Assembly (NCBI GenBank): GCA_946055445.1
Contig: CAMGGF010000008.1
Location: forward strand, 1-17,290
Reading direction: 5' to 3'
From: an uncultured Ruminococcus sp.
GTDB taxonomy: Bacteria; Bacillota; Clostridia; Oscillospirales; Acutalibacteraceae
Length of the DNA: 17,290 nucleotides
Shown in pieces: positions 6,575-13,190 of the stretch. The position numbers were made by a program, and so were the translations under genes. Within the stretch, counting starts at the first letter, position 1. The number at the start of each line of letters is the position of its first letter. Under the pieces are notes generated by a model, which was not told the origin of the DNA, searched no databases, and was given only the letters and a program-made list of their open reading frames with translations.

Positions 6575-7201
6575 TTACAGTTTTTGATTACAAAAGCCGT
6601 TCAAACAGCATTTTTCGCAGTATGCTTTTCGCGCTGTGCAAACCGCGCGGCCGTGCAAAACAGCACGGTGGCAAAAGTCATTGCTTTCCTCGGGCGGAAG
6701 GAGTTTTTTGAGCGCAAATTCCACTTTCACAGGGTCTTTCGTCGAAACAAGCCCCAAACGGTTTGCAATGCGAATTAAATGTGTATCGCAAACCACGGCA
6801 GGCTGTTTGTAGACATCGCCCATAATCAAATTGGCGGTTTTTCTGCCCACACCTTGCAAAGAGGTCAAGTCCTCAATGGTGTTCGGCACTTTGCCGCCGA
6901 AATCCGATTTGATTTTTTGCGCCATAGCAATAATATCCCGCGCTTTCCCATGATAAAACCCACAGGAATGAATGATTGCTTCAATATCTTGCACATCGGC
7001 ATTGCAGTAATCGTCCAAAGTCGGGTATTTCTCGAACAGCGCGGGGGTAACTAAATTGACGCGTGCGTCTGTGCATTGCGCCGAAAGGCGCGTAGCAATG
7101 AGCAATTCCAACGGATTGGAGGCTGTCAGCGAACACAGCGCGTCGGGATATTCTGTTTTGAGCGCGTCAACACTTGCACGCGCGAGTTCTTTCTTTGTCA
7201 T
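6575..7201 (-). CDS. nth: Endonuclease III (DNA glycosylase/AP lyase)
   Basis: This base-excision repair enzyme removes oxidised pyrimidines and cleaves abasic sites. The 208-residue product has the helix-hairpin-helix LTSLQGVGRKTANLI (112-126) with catalytic Lys121, the catalytic Asp139 in VVCDTHLIRI, and the 4Fe-4S loop C188-x6-C195-x2-C198-x5-C204 near the C-terminus. The early motif RLSAQCTD (38-45) corresponds to LSAQATD in E. coli Nth. Length and all key residues are normal, so the enzyme should be active. The start ATG overlaps the TGA of the upstream XRE gene (ATGA at 7198-7201), indicating translational coupling to that regulator. dnaD follows 18 bases downstream. Confidence 0.97.
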   Translation of the reverse strand: MTKKELARASVDALKTEYPDALCSLTASNPLELLIATRLSAQCTDARVNLVTPALFEKYPTLDDYCNADVQDIEAIIHSCGFYHGKARDIIAMAQKIKSDFGGKVPNTIEDLTSLQGVGRKTANLIMGDVYKQPAVVCDTHLIRIANRLGLVSTKDPVKVEFALKKLLPPEESNDFCHRAVLHGRAVCTARKAYCEKCCLNGFCNQKL

Positions 7202-7428
7202 ACTTGTTCCGGATACTCCATATCACGAGGCAGGTCTAAAAGGAAGTCTGCCGACACATTAAAATAACGGCAAAGCGCCATAATATCACGAAGCGAAGGC
7301 TCAGATGCCCCCGTTTCCAAAAACGAAATCTTGCGTTGCGTAACGCCGATGGCGTTGGCAAGGTCTGTTTGCGTCAGCGGCGGCAATTTTGCACATCTTA
7401 AATTTTTTAAATTCTTGCCGAAAGACAT
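7198..7428 (-). CDS. XRE/Cro-cI family small transcriptional regulator
   Basis: This 76-residue protein is essentially a single helix-turn-helix domain. The HTH is in LTQTDLANAIGVTQRKISFL (18-37), followed by the conserved ETG and the PSLRDIMALCRYFNVSADFLL (44-64) helices typical of HTH_3 regulators, then a short acidic tail. There is no sensor or peptidase domain. The start is set by AAGGGGAG upstream of ATG 7428. It is the first gene of an operon with nth, dnaD and dnaI and overlaps nth by four bases. The leader holds an inverted repeat ACAAAA-N8-TTTTGT (7453-7472) that could be its own operator, and a near copy lies in the leader of the divergent gene at 7667-7683. A negative autoregulator that also controls its divergent neighbour is inferred. 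Confidence 0.9.
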   Translation of the reverse strand: MSFGKNLKNLRCAKLPPLTQTDLANAIGVTQRKISFLETGASEPSLRDIMALCRYFNVSADFLLDLPRDMEYPEQV

Positions 7429-7452
7429 TGCACAAAACTCCCCTTAAAACCA

Positions 7453-7472
7453 ACAAAATCGTATTGTTTTGT
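7453..7472 (-). promoter_or_regulatory. Candidate operator in the XRE operon leader
   Basis: ACAAAA (7453-7458) and TTTTGT (7467-7472) form an inverted repeat with an 8-base centre, between the promoter at 7485-7515 and the XRE ribosome binding site. On the plus strand, 7455-7472 reads AAAATCGTATTGTTTTGT, one base different (an indel) from 7667-7683. Confidence 0.45.
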
Positions 7473-7484
7473 CGAAGTGCCTAC

Positions 7485-7515
7485 TATTGTAACACAGAAA
7501 AAGGCCGGGTAGCAA
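7485..7515 (-). promoter_or_regulatory. Promoter of the XRE-nth-dnaD-dnaI operon
   Basis: On the minus strand an extended -10, TGT followed by TACAAT (7490-7485), is preceded by TTGCTA (7515-7510) at a long 19-base spacing. The TG extension could compensate for the poor spacing. Confidence 0.45.
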
Positions 7516-7569
7516 GCATAAAAATTGTTCCGACAGTAAAATTTTGACTATGTTTTTTGTGCAAAATGA

Positions 7570-7599
7570 GATTCATACCATATTTGGTATTTTTGAATC
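7570..7599. other. Two-part dyad in the divergent intergenic region
   Basis: GATTCA (7570-7575) pairs with TGAATC (7594-7599) and TACCA (7576-7580) with TGGTA (7585-7589) around TATT, with an unpaired TTTT on one side. It sits between the two divergent promoters. It is A/T-rich with no proper T tract, so it is a possible protein-binding dyad rather than a terminator. Confidence 0.3.
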
Positions 7600-7628
7600 G
7601 TAATTCGCCGAAAAAGCACTATTTTCTA

Positions 7629-7657
7629 TTGTAAACAGCGGCAAAGTTTGCTATACT
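7629..7657 (+). promoter_or_regulatory. Promoter of the GDPD-like membrane protein gene
   Basis: TTGTAA (7629-7634), a 17-base spacer and TATACT (7652-7657) give a good sigma-A promoter. The -35 lies in a TATTGTAAAC element (7627-7636) that recurs at two other promoters of envelope-protein genes in this window. Confidence 0.7.
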
Positions 7658-7666
7658 GATATATAT

Positions 7667-7683
7667 AAAATCGTTTGTTTTGT
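7667..7683 (+). promoter_or_regulatory. Second copy of the XRE-leader element
   Basis: AAAATCGTTTGTTTTGT matches 7455-7472 except for one missing base. It lies just downstream of the transcription start and abuts the ribosome binding site AAGGAGGG (7684-7691) of the GDPD-like gene, a typical repressor position. Confidence 0.4.
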
Positions 7684-7696
7684 AAGGAGGGCATAT

Positions 7697-9019
7697 ATGA
7701 ATCGTAGTTTTGCGCGAAAAACACTGTGTATTGTGGCAGTGCTTGCAGTGCTTTTCAGCCTGTTTGCCGTTCCCGCATCTGCCGAAGCGGGCGCGGTTGT
7801 GCCGGCGTACACGGCGCTGAAAAATCCGACAGGGGAGTTGATTGCGGTTTCCAAATACGGGGACACCGAGAACTTCCCCGAACAGTCTTTGGAGGCTCTG
7901 CTTGCCGCATCGGATGCGGGCGCGGATATGGTGTATGTTACCGTTCGTAAAACCGCAGACGGCTGTGTGGTATTGCTGGCGGATGAAAATTTGTCCAGAA
8001 TGTGTGTGGACAGTTTGGGTAATGTCGTCGAAAAGAATGTTTCCGAAGTCGGTTACCACGAACTATCCGAATACCATTTGCGAAACAGCACGGGCAGTCT
8101 GCACGAAAAGATTACCGACAGCACGGTGCCCACTTTAATCGATGCCGCAAAAGCCCTTTCCGGCAGAGCGCTTTTGCTTGTGGACGGCGCTTGGGCGTTT
8201 CGCGATGAAATCTATGATGCGTTAAGCCGAGAAAACCTCTTAAACAGCGTGGTGTTCCTTGCAAACGGCGAGAAGAAAGAGGTTAAAAACTGGATTGCCG
8301 AAAAGCCGACCATGCCGTTGGTGCTTTCTTCCTATCACGGCCATGTGGTGTTCAGCGCAAAATCCGTAATTTCCAAAACCTTGAGTGGCGGTGCGATTGG
8401 CACATTGCTGTCCACTTCCAACCAGTACGGCGTGCTGTTCGGCAATCGTGTGCTGAAAGAGTTTACAGACAAGGGCAGAGCCGCAATAGATATGACCGAC
8501 CCTGCGCTTTGCGGCAAACGCGAGGATAACGCGATTGGCTGGAATGATGTGACCGCACGCGGATACAGCATTGTCATTACGAACAATATTACGGAACTGT
8601 GCGAATACCGCGCGCGTGTGGCGTTGCAAAAAGAACGCCTTTCCGACGCGTTGGATGCGGCGCAGGCGGTGGATGTTACACTGTGCAGTACGCAGTCCGC
8701 AAACGCATTGAAAACGGCAATCAGTGAAGGCAAAGCGGCATTGACCGCGCCCGCTTCCGAAAGCAGTTTGTTGGCGGCGAAGTATAAATTGCACACGGCG
8801 GTGGAAGGCTTAACCAATCTTCCCTCAGGCGGCGAAAAAACCGGCGCAACGGTGACGCCGGGCAAAATCGCTACGGTTGTATTGGTGGTTGTCGCGTTGA
8901 TTGTGTTGGAAATTGTGTTGGAAACCGCGCGCCGCAAAAAGAATAGAAAACGCAAACAACAGCGTGCCGCACGCCGCGCGCAAAATACTGCGGAGGGGCA
9001 AAACCGACCAAATTTGTAA
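7697..9019 (+). CDS. Membrane-anchored GDPD-fold protein lacking catalytic residues
   Basis: The 440-residue product has a signal peptide (RSFARK, hydrophobic 9-25, cleavage after ASA near 29) and an extracellular region. One transmembrane helix (about 391-408) is followed by a very basic cytoplasmic tail (RRKKNRKRK). Residues about 48-305 follow the glycerophosphodiester phosphodiesterase pattern: ENFPEQSLEALLAASDAGAD (58-77), TVRKTADGCVVLLADENLSR (82-101), TVPTLIDAAKAL (143-154), and GYSIVITNNITEL (289-301) near the usual ITD-x-P end. The active-site residues are changed: the HRG motif reads KYG (53-55), the acidic E-x-D pair reads Y-V-T (80-82), and the His of the HD motif is Ala95. Enzyme activity is therefore unlikely. 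A helical stalk (about 312-375), reminiscent of FIVAR-type repeats, links the domain to the membrane. It probably binds a polyol phosphate or teichoic acid-like ligand, or is structural; both are inference. Confidence 0.75.
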   Translation: MNRSFARKTLCIVAVLAVLFSLFAVPASAEAGAVVPAYTALKNPTGELIAVSKYGDTENFPEQSLEALLAASDAGADMVYVTVRKTADGCVVLLADENLSRMCVDSLGNVVEKNVSEVGYHELSEYHLRNSTGSLHEKITDSTVPTLIDAAKALSGRALLLVDGAWAFRDEIYDALSRENLLNSVVFLANGEKKEVKNWIAEKPTMPLVLSSYHGHVVFSAKSVISKTLSGGAIGTLLSTSNQYGVLFGNRVLKEFTDKGRAAIDMTDPALCGKREDNAIGWNDVTARGYSIVITNNITELCEYRARVALQKERLSDALDAAQAVDVTLCSTQSANALKTAISEGKAALTAPASESSLLAAKYKLHTAVEGLTNLPSGGEKTGATVTPGKIATVVLVVVALIVLEIVLETARRKKNRKRKQQRAARRAQNTAEGQNRPNL

Positions 9020-9028
9020 AATTGTTTA

Positions 9029-9057
9029 TTGCAAACCGATGCAGTTTCTGCTATGAT
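9029..9057 (+). promoter_or_regulatory. Promoter of the MFS transporter gene
   Basis: TTGCAA (9029-9034), 17 bases, TATGAT (9052-9057). Beyond the hexamers it shares TTG.AAAC and TGCTAT with the promoter at 7629-7657 in the same register. Confidence 0.7.
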
Positions 9058-9094
9058 GAGAATATACGAATATAAATAAGGGAGTGTGATTTCC

Positions 9095-10579
9095 TTGGAA
9101 AAACAGGCAAAATCCGCAATGAAACTGAATTACGGCAAAACCATATTGACGGGGTTCGGTTTCCTTGCAACCTCGATTGCGTGGGCAATTTATGACCCGT
9201 ACATTACCAAAATTCTGAACCATCTGTTAAACGCTTCCGCAACAATCACCGCTTGGAGCGCCGCATTGGTCGAGCGTTTTCCGACATTGGTGCGTTTTGC
9301 TGAGGCGCAGGGCGAATCCGTTACGCTGGAAGGCGGCGGCTTTACGCTGGTTCCGTTGTTTATCGGTATCATTATGACCTTTGACAACATTTTCGGCGTG
9401 ATTTTCCAGCCGACATTCGGCAAACTTTCGGACAACTGCCACTCCAAACTCGGCAAGCGCCGCCCGTTTATTGTGTTCGGCGCGCCGATTTCCGCAGTGC
9501 TGTTCTTCTTGATTCCGATTGCCGCGGTGCGTGTGGGCTCATTGCCGATGACGATGTGCTTCATTATTTTGTTTGTCTTTGTGATGTCCCTGTGGCGTGC
9601 ACCCGTTGTGGCGCTGATGCCCGATTTAACCCCGCCGGAACTTCGTTCCGAAGGCAACGCAGTCATCAATTTGATGGGCGGCCTCGGCGGTTTGGTCGGC
9701 ATGGTTGCGGGTACGATTGTTACCATGATTTACAAAGCCCGCGGCGTAGCCATTACTGCTGAAAATGAAGAGCAGATTTATCCGTATGTATTCTTAATCG
9801 GCGCAGTTGTAATGATTGCGGGTATGCTTGTCTTGCTGTTCTTCGTCAAAGAGCAGGATTCACGCATTGAGGTCAAGGCACAGCGCAATCAGGCATCGCA
9901 GGAGAAAAGCGATAAAGCGGCGGCAAAAGCGCAGAAAAAAGCAGAACGCGCGGCGGCGAAAGCCTCGCTTTCTTCGGGCGAGCGCAAGAGTTTGGTTTTT
10001 ATGCTGATGGGCTTGTTTTTCCTGTTCTGCGGCACAAATGCAATTCAAACCTATTTCTCGCTGTTCGCGGCGGAAATTCTCGGGAAAACCACTTCCCAAG
10101 CCACCATTATGATGGCGGTGTTTGCGATTTGTTCTGCGATTGCGGCTTTGCCCGCAGGCAAGTGCGGTAAAAAATTCGGCAGAAAGAAAACCATCCTCGC
10201 AGGTCTTGTTGTTTTTATGATTGTGTTCGCTTTGTATGTGGCAACAAGAAGTTTTGCGTTGATTTGGGTAGCGCTTATCCTCGGTGGTGCGGCAAATATG
10301 TTCATCACCGTCAATACGCTTCCGCTTGTTTTGGAAATCGGCGGTCTGGATAAGGTTGGTACGTTTACAGGGTATTATTATACCGCAACCTTTTCCGCGC
10401 AGATCGCTTCTCCGATTTTGTACGGTGTAATCCGTATGCTTTCCGGTACATATATGTCTTTGTTCTGGTATGCGCCTGTGGTCTTTGTGCTGTCTATTCT
10501 CTGCATTTTGGTTGTGAAGCACGGCGAGGCCATTCCGCAGGAGATTATCGACAAAGTTGAAGAAGAAAACGCGGACTGA
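9095..10579 (+). CDS. MFS transporter, SLC45/GPH-like (sugar:cation symporter type)
   Basis: This is a 12-helix membrane carrier of 494 residues. The loop after TM2/3 contains the MFS A-motif form GKLSDNCHSKLGKRRPFIV (109-127). The segment APVVALMPDLTPPELRSEGN (169-188), followed by AVINLMGGLGGLVG (189-202), is characteristic of the SLC45/GPH-type sucrose and glycoside symporters. The second-half loop reads KCGKKFGRKKTI. The substrate cannot be read; a sugar or glycoside is most likely from the family. The start is taken as TTG 9095, ten bases after AAGGGAG; the in-frame GTG at 9086 is only one base from that site. The central loop (about 256-298) is a very Lys/Ala-rich helix (KAAAKAQKKAERAAAKA), longer and more basic than usual. 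It has its own promoter and terminator, so it is probably monocistronic. Confidence 0.87.
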   Translation: MEKQAKSAMKLNYGKTILTGFGFLATSIAWAIYDPYITKILNHLLNASATITAWSAALVERFPTLVRFAEAQGESVTLEGGGFTLVPLFIGIIMTFDNIFGVIFQPTFGKLSDNCHSKLGKRRPFIVFGAPISAVLFFLIPIAAVRVGSLPMTMCFIILFVFVMSLWRAPVVALMPDLTPPELRSEGNAVINLMGGLGGLVGMVAGTIVTMIYKARGVAITAENEEQIYPYVFLIGAVVMIAGMLVLLFFVKEQDSRIEVKAQRNQASQEKSDKAAAKAQKKAERAAAKASLSSGERKSLVFMLMGLFFLFCGTNAIQTYFSLFAAEILGKTTSQATIMMAVFAICSAIAALPAGKCGKKFGRKKTILAGLVVFMIVFALYVATRSFALIWVALILGGAANMFITVNTLPLVLEIGGLDKVGTFTGYYYTATFSAQIASPILYGVIRMLSGTYMSLFWYAPVVFVLSILCILVVKHGEAIPQEIIDKVEEENAD

Positions 10580-10594
10580 TTGAAACAAATATGC

Positions 10595-10628
10595 AAAAAC
10601 CCGTAATGCAGATGCATTACGGGTTTTT
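10595..10628. terminator. Bidirectional terminator between the transporter and ECF genes
   Basis: AAAAACCCGTAATGCA (10595-10610) and its exact reverse complement (10613-10628) form a long stem with T tracts in both directions. It lies 15 bases after the transporter stop and 10 bases after the minus-strand ECF gene stop, serving both. Confidence 0.93.
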
Positions 10629-10638
10629 TAGTGTCATT

Positions 10639-11274
10639 TTATTTGACTCTGCGCAGGGCAACCGAAACACCTTTGCCGACTGCCGAACCGAGCACCGCAC
10701 AAACCAACAGTTCAATCGGTGCATTTAAGCCCGCCGCAATGGCAATGACGGTTTTGAGCATTGTGTCCACACCGCCGAGGGATGCCGCCTGTTCGGGCGT
10801 AAAGGTAACGCCGAAGAACAATAGCGCGAGCGCCCCCAAAAAGAACAGCGTGTTCAACAGCGAACCGGAAATACCGGCAACCAAATAACTCCAACTGCCT
10901 TTTTTGTCGCGAGGGGTGAGGACTTTGAACAGAAGTCCGCACAAAAAGCCTGCAAGCACGCGGGTAACAACGCATACCAAAAAAGTACGCACAATACTTT
11001 GCGAAACAAGTATGGCACCTAAGGGACTGCCCATGAAACATTGCACAAAACTTGTAACGCCGAATACACCGCCCAACAAAGCGCCGACAGCCGGTCCGCA
11101 GGTAACTGCGCCGATGATTACGGGAACCATAATCAGCGTCAGTTCCAAAGGCCCTACGCGTAGGTAACCGATGGGGGTGAGCGCCATAACCACGACAATC
11201 GCCGCGAGCATAGCGGTTTCGACGAGCAGAACGGTTTTTTGTCTGCGCGTCTTTGGGGTTTTTGCGTTTGACAT
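10639..11274 (-). CDS. ECF transporter S component, probably for pantothenate
   Basis: This is a hydrophobic 211-residue protein with about six membrane helices, a basic N-terminus (KTPKTRRQK) and the A-x3-A motif in the first helix (Ala21/Ala25 in VETAMLAAIVV). This motif is used by S components to dock on EcfT. TPIGYLRVGPLELTLIMVPV (33-52) and GPAVGALLGGVFGVTSFVQ (60-78) are typical S-component segments. S components bind the vitamin while the shared EcfA/A'/T module, not in this window, drives transport. The gene lies directly downstream of coaX, so pantothenate or pantetheine is the inferred ligand (PanT-like), but the ligand residues cannot be judged by eye. Start 11274 is chosen because AGGAGG precedes it; the frame is open further upstream without another ribosome binding site. 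The 70-base gap to coaX contains a small hairpin. Confidence 0.85.
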   Translation of the reverse strand: MSNAKTPKTRRQKTVLLVETAMLAAIVVVMALTPIGYLRVGPLELTLIMVPVIIGAVTCGPAVGALLGGVFGVTSFVQCFMGSPLGAILVSQSIVRTFLVCVVTRVLAGFLCGLLFKVLTPRDKKGSWSYLVAGISGSLLNTLFFLGALALLFFGVTFTPEQAASLGGVDTMLKTVIAIAAGLNAPIELLVCAVLGSAVGKGVSVALRRVK

Positions 11275-11292
11275 ATTTATTTCCTCCTTGCT

Positions 11293-11318
11293 GCTGCTCA
11301 CCGAATACGGGATGCAGC
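11293..11318 (-). other. Hairpin with symmetric internal loop ahead of the ECF gene
   Basis: GCTGC/GCAGC (11293-11297, 11314-11318) and CCG/CGG (11301-11303, 11308-11310) form a two-tier stem with a 3x3 internal loop and a 4-base loop. It ends three bases upstream of the ribosome binding site (AGGAGG region, 11283-11290), where it could affect translation. Confidence 0.3.
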
Positions 11319-11344
11319 GCAAAATTTGACGAAATAAGAAAGGA

Positions 11345-12106
11345 TTATTGATTTTTATCGTAGATTTTCTTTAAGCCCTTTAAAACCAAGTGGCTGTCAT
11401 AGACAATTTCGTGACTGCAAACCGGTGCAATAAATGCGGAAAGTCCGCCGGTTGCCAAAACGGTTTTCGGCGCGCCGAGTTCTTCGGTAAATCGGTCTAA
11501 AAGACCGTCAATCATCGCCGCTGTGCCTAAAATTACGCCGCTTTGCATACTTTCAATAGAGTTTGTCCCGCAAGCCTTTTTCGGCGGTTCTAAACTGATT
11601 GTCGGAAGCAGTGAACTGGTATCCGTCAGCGCTTTTAAGGAAATGGCAACACCGGGTGCAATCATACAGCCTCGAAACCCTTTTTCGTCTACAGCATAGA
11701 TTTTGGTCGCCGTGCCGAGGTCTACTACAAAAGCGGGCAGGGGATAACTTGCCGCCGCGCCGACACCGCCTGCCGCGAGGTCTGCACCCAACTGTGCAGG
11801 ATTATCGATTAAAATATTCAACCCCGTTTTCACACCGGGGGAAAGCACCAAAACCTTTTTCTGTGTTAGGCGTTCAATGGCAAACTTTACTGCGGCTGTA
11901 ATTTCAGGGACAACCGAACTGATGATGGTACCGCTGATTTCAGCCGGTGCAATGCGGTGCATTTGGAATAACTGAAAAAAATCCACGGCAAATTGGTCTT
12001 CGGTTCTTTGCCGTTCCGTTGCCAACCGCACGCTCATTTGCAGTGTGTCGCCTTGAAACAACCCGAGATTTATATTGGTATTCCCTATATCAATCGTTAA
12101 TATCAT
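11345..12106 (-). CDS. coaX: Type III pantothenate kinase
   Basis: This enzyme phosphorylates pantothenate in the first step of coenzyme A synthesis. The 253-residue product starts with the phosphate-binding DIGNTNINLGLF (6-17), a mark of the ASKHA-fold type III enzymes. It also has QLGADLAAGG (105-114) with the conserved Gly-Ala-Asp, VVDLGTATKI (127-136), and GCMIAPGVAISLKAL (146-160). The common GADR reads GADL here, a change at a position often Arg in other CoaX proteins, so this deserves attention but does not argue against function. The start is ATG 12106 with GGAGGG six bases upstream. An ECF S component follows in the same transcript, consistent with uptake plus trapping of the vitamin by phosphorylation. 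The promoter lies at 12136-12164. Confidence 0.95.
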   Translation of the reverse strand: MILTIDIGNTNINLGLFQGDTLQMSVRLATERQRTEDQFAVDFFQLFQMHRIAPAEISGTIISSVVPEITAAVKFAIERLTQKKVLVLSPGVKTGLNILIDNPAQLGADLAAGGVGAAASYPLPAFVVDLGTATKIYAVDEKGFRGCMIAPGVAISLKALTDTSSLLPTISLEPPKKACGTNSIESMQSGVILGTAAMIDGLLDRFTEELGAPKTVLATGGLSAFIAPVCSHEIVYDSHLVLKGLKKIYDKNQ

Positions 12107-12135
12107 CAGAAGCCCTCCCGTTTTTTGCCGCGCCC

Positions 12136-12164
12136 ATTGTACCATAAACCCGAAAAAAAAACAA
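12136..12164 (-). promoter_or_regulatory. Promoter of the coaX-ECF operon
   Basis: On the minus strand TTGTTT (12164-12159), a 17-base spacer and TACAAT (12141-12136) preceded by TGG (extended -10). Confidence 0.65.
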
Positions 12165-12178
12165 GTCGAAAAGTGTGC

Positions 12179-12212
12179 AAAAAAACAAGCGGCTTTTCAA
12201 AAAAGCCGCTTG
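12179..12212 (-). terminator. Terminator of the glycine-rich secreted protein gene
   Basis: A 12-bp stem CAAGCGGCTTTT/AAAAGCCGCTTG (12186-12197, 12201-12212) is followed in the minus direction by seven T's (12185-12179). Confidence 0.93.
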
Positions 12213-12245
12213 TATGTATTTTGTAGGTTAGGACTTAAATATGCC

Positions 12246-13136
12246 TTATTTCTGTTTTTTCTTGGTCAAAACAAGCGCAACGCCTGCAACCGCTGCAACT
12301 GCCGCAACAGAAAGGATTGCGGTGTCGCCGGTCGGTTCTTTACCTTCGTAAGCATCCGGATTGGTGGTGCTGCCGTTATTGCCTTTGCCGCCTTCGTCGT
12401 TACCGCCGCCGAACAACCCGGTGATTGCATCAACAATACCGCCCAGGAAGCCGCCGATACCGCCGCTGTTGCCGCTTTCGGAAGTGCCTTCTTCTGCATC
12501 AAGTTGACTAATAATTTCATCGTATACATTCTGCGGAATGGCACCCTGTTCATACAGAGCGTCAACAACAGATTTGAGTTGGTCAGCCGGAATACCCATA
12601 TCTTTCAGTCTTTTAATGACTTCCGCCGCCGCTGCTGTAACTTGGCTGTCATCAACATCAGGTACGGGAGTGGAGGAGGGCTCTTCTGCCGCTTCCAAAG
12701 CCGCCATCAAATTTTGATAGGACACATAGTCCATTTTATCGGTTGCATACATTTCATCAAAAGCCGCAGCAATTTCCTCTTTTGAAAAGCCCTGACTCAA
12801 CATCAAGTCTACCATTGTTTCTGCCGCTTCGGGCGAGAGGTTTTCAATCTTAGGCATAGAAGGTTCGGAAGTGCCGGTGCCGCCGGTAGTGTCCGTGCCG
12901 CCGCCGATGCCGCCGATGACATCACCGATGATATCACCGATGGAACCGATAACGCCGTCGATGTCAGGCAACGAAGTATCGGAAGGCAGGAAACCGCCGA
13001 TAACACCCTTAATTGTTTCCGCAATAGTGGCGAAATCAAAGCCGCCTGCCGCCGCAGTTGTTGTTGCAGCAAAACTGGGTACGCACAGCGAAAACGCCAT
13101 GACAAGCGCTACAATAACCGCAAGTACTTTTTTCAT
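12246..13136 (-). CDS. Secreted, membrane-anchored Gly-rich protein with internal duplication
   Basis: The 296-residue product has a clear signal peptide (MKKVLAVIVALVMAFSLCVP, cleavage near SFA-A at 23-24). Its C-terminal anchor is a hydrophobic stretch (about 272-290) followed by TKKKQK. The residues before it, EPTGD, resemble the (L/N/V)PxTGD sorting signals of clostridia but do not match LPxTG, so sortase attachment is uncertain. Two helical segments, about 101-146 and 167-212, align without gaps: QGFSKEEIAAAFDEMY (115-130) with MGIPADQLKSVVDALY (180-195), and the later Y-x2-(L/I)-M/I pattern. They are flanked by Gly/Ile-rich amphipathic stretches (43-88 and 224-246). I do not recognise the family. 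The ribosome binding site AGAGGG lies upstream of ATG 13136, and the promoter at 13191-13219 has a perfect -35. It is likely an abundant cell-surface protein. Confidence 0.82.
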   Translation of the reverse strand: MKKVLAVIVALVMAFSLCVPSFAATTTAAAGGFDFATIAETIKGVIGGFLPSDTSLPDIDGVIGSIGDIIGDVIGGIGGGTDTTGGTGTSEPSMPKIENLSPEAAETMVDLMLSQGFSKEEIAAAFDEMYATDKMDYVSYQNLMAALEAAEEPSSTPVPDVDDSQVTAAAAEVIKRLKDMGIPADQLKSVVDALYEQGAIPQNVYDEIISQLDAEEGTSESGNSGGIGGFLGGIVDAITGLFGGGNDEGGKGNNGSTTNPDAYEGKEPTGDTAILSVAAVAAVAGVALVLTKKKQK

Positions 13137-13169
13137 AAGTAAGTCCCTCTTTTTTTAGCATATTTGTAC

Positions 13170-13188
13170 CATAGTTCATAGTACGGTA
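13170..13188 (-). repeat. Direct repeat at the transcription start of the glycine-rich gene
   Basis: CATAGT-T-CATAGT (13170-13182, plus strand) lies just downstream of the predicted start, framed by TACC (13167-13170) and GGTA (13185-13188). It could be an operator. Confidence 0.3.
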
Positions 13189-13190
13189 AT

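Noticed and set aside
8240..8955. Long antisense open frames opposite the GDPD-like gene (and similar ones opposite pit and the MFS gene)
   Set aside because: They mirror the codon bias of the real genes, have no ribosome binding sites and give protein sequences with no recognisable pattern.
11275..11344. Vitamin-type riboswitch before the ECF S component
   Set aside because: The 70-base gap is too short and contains only one small hairpin; I see no conserved riboswitch core.
12246..12336. LPxTG sortase signal in the glycine-rich protein
   Set aside because: The motif reads EPTGD, without the leucine and with altered spacing, so a simple membrane tail is equally likely. Kept as a possibility, not called.
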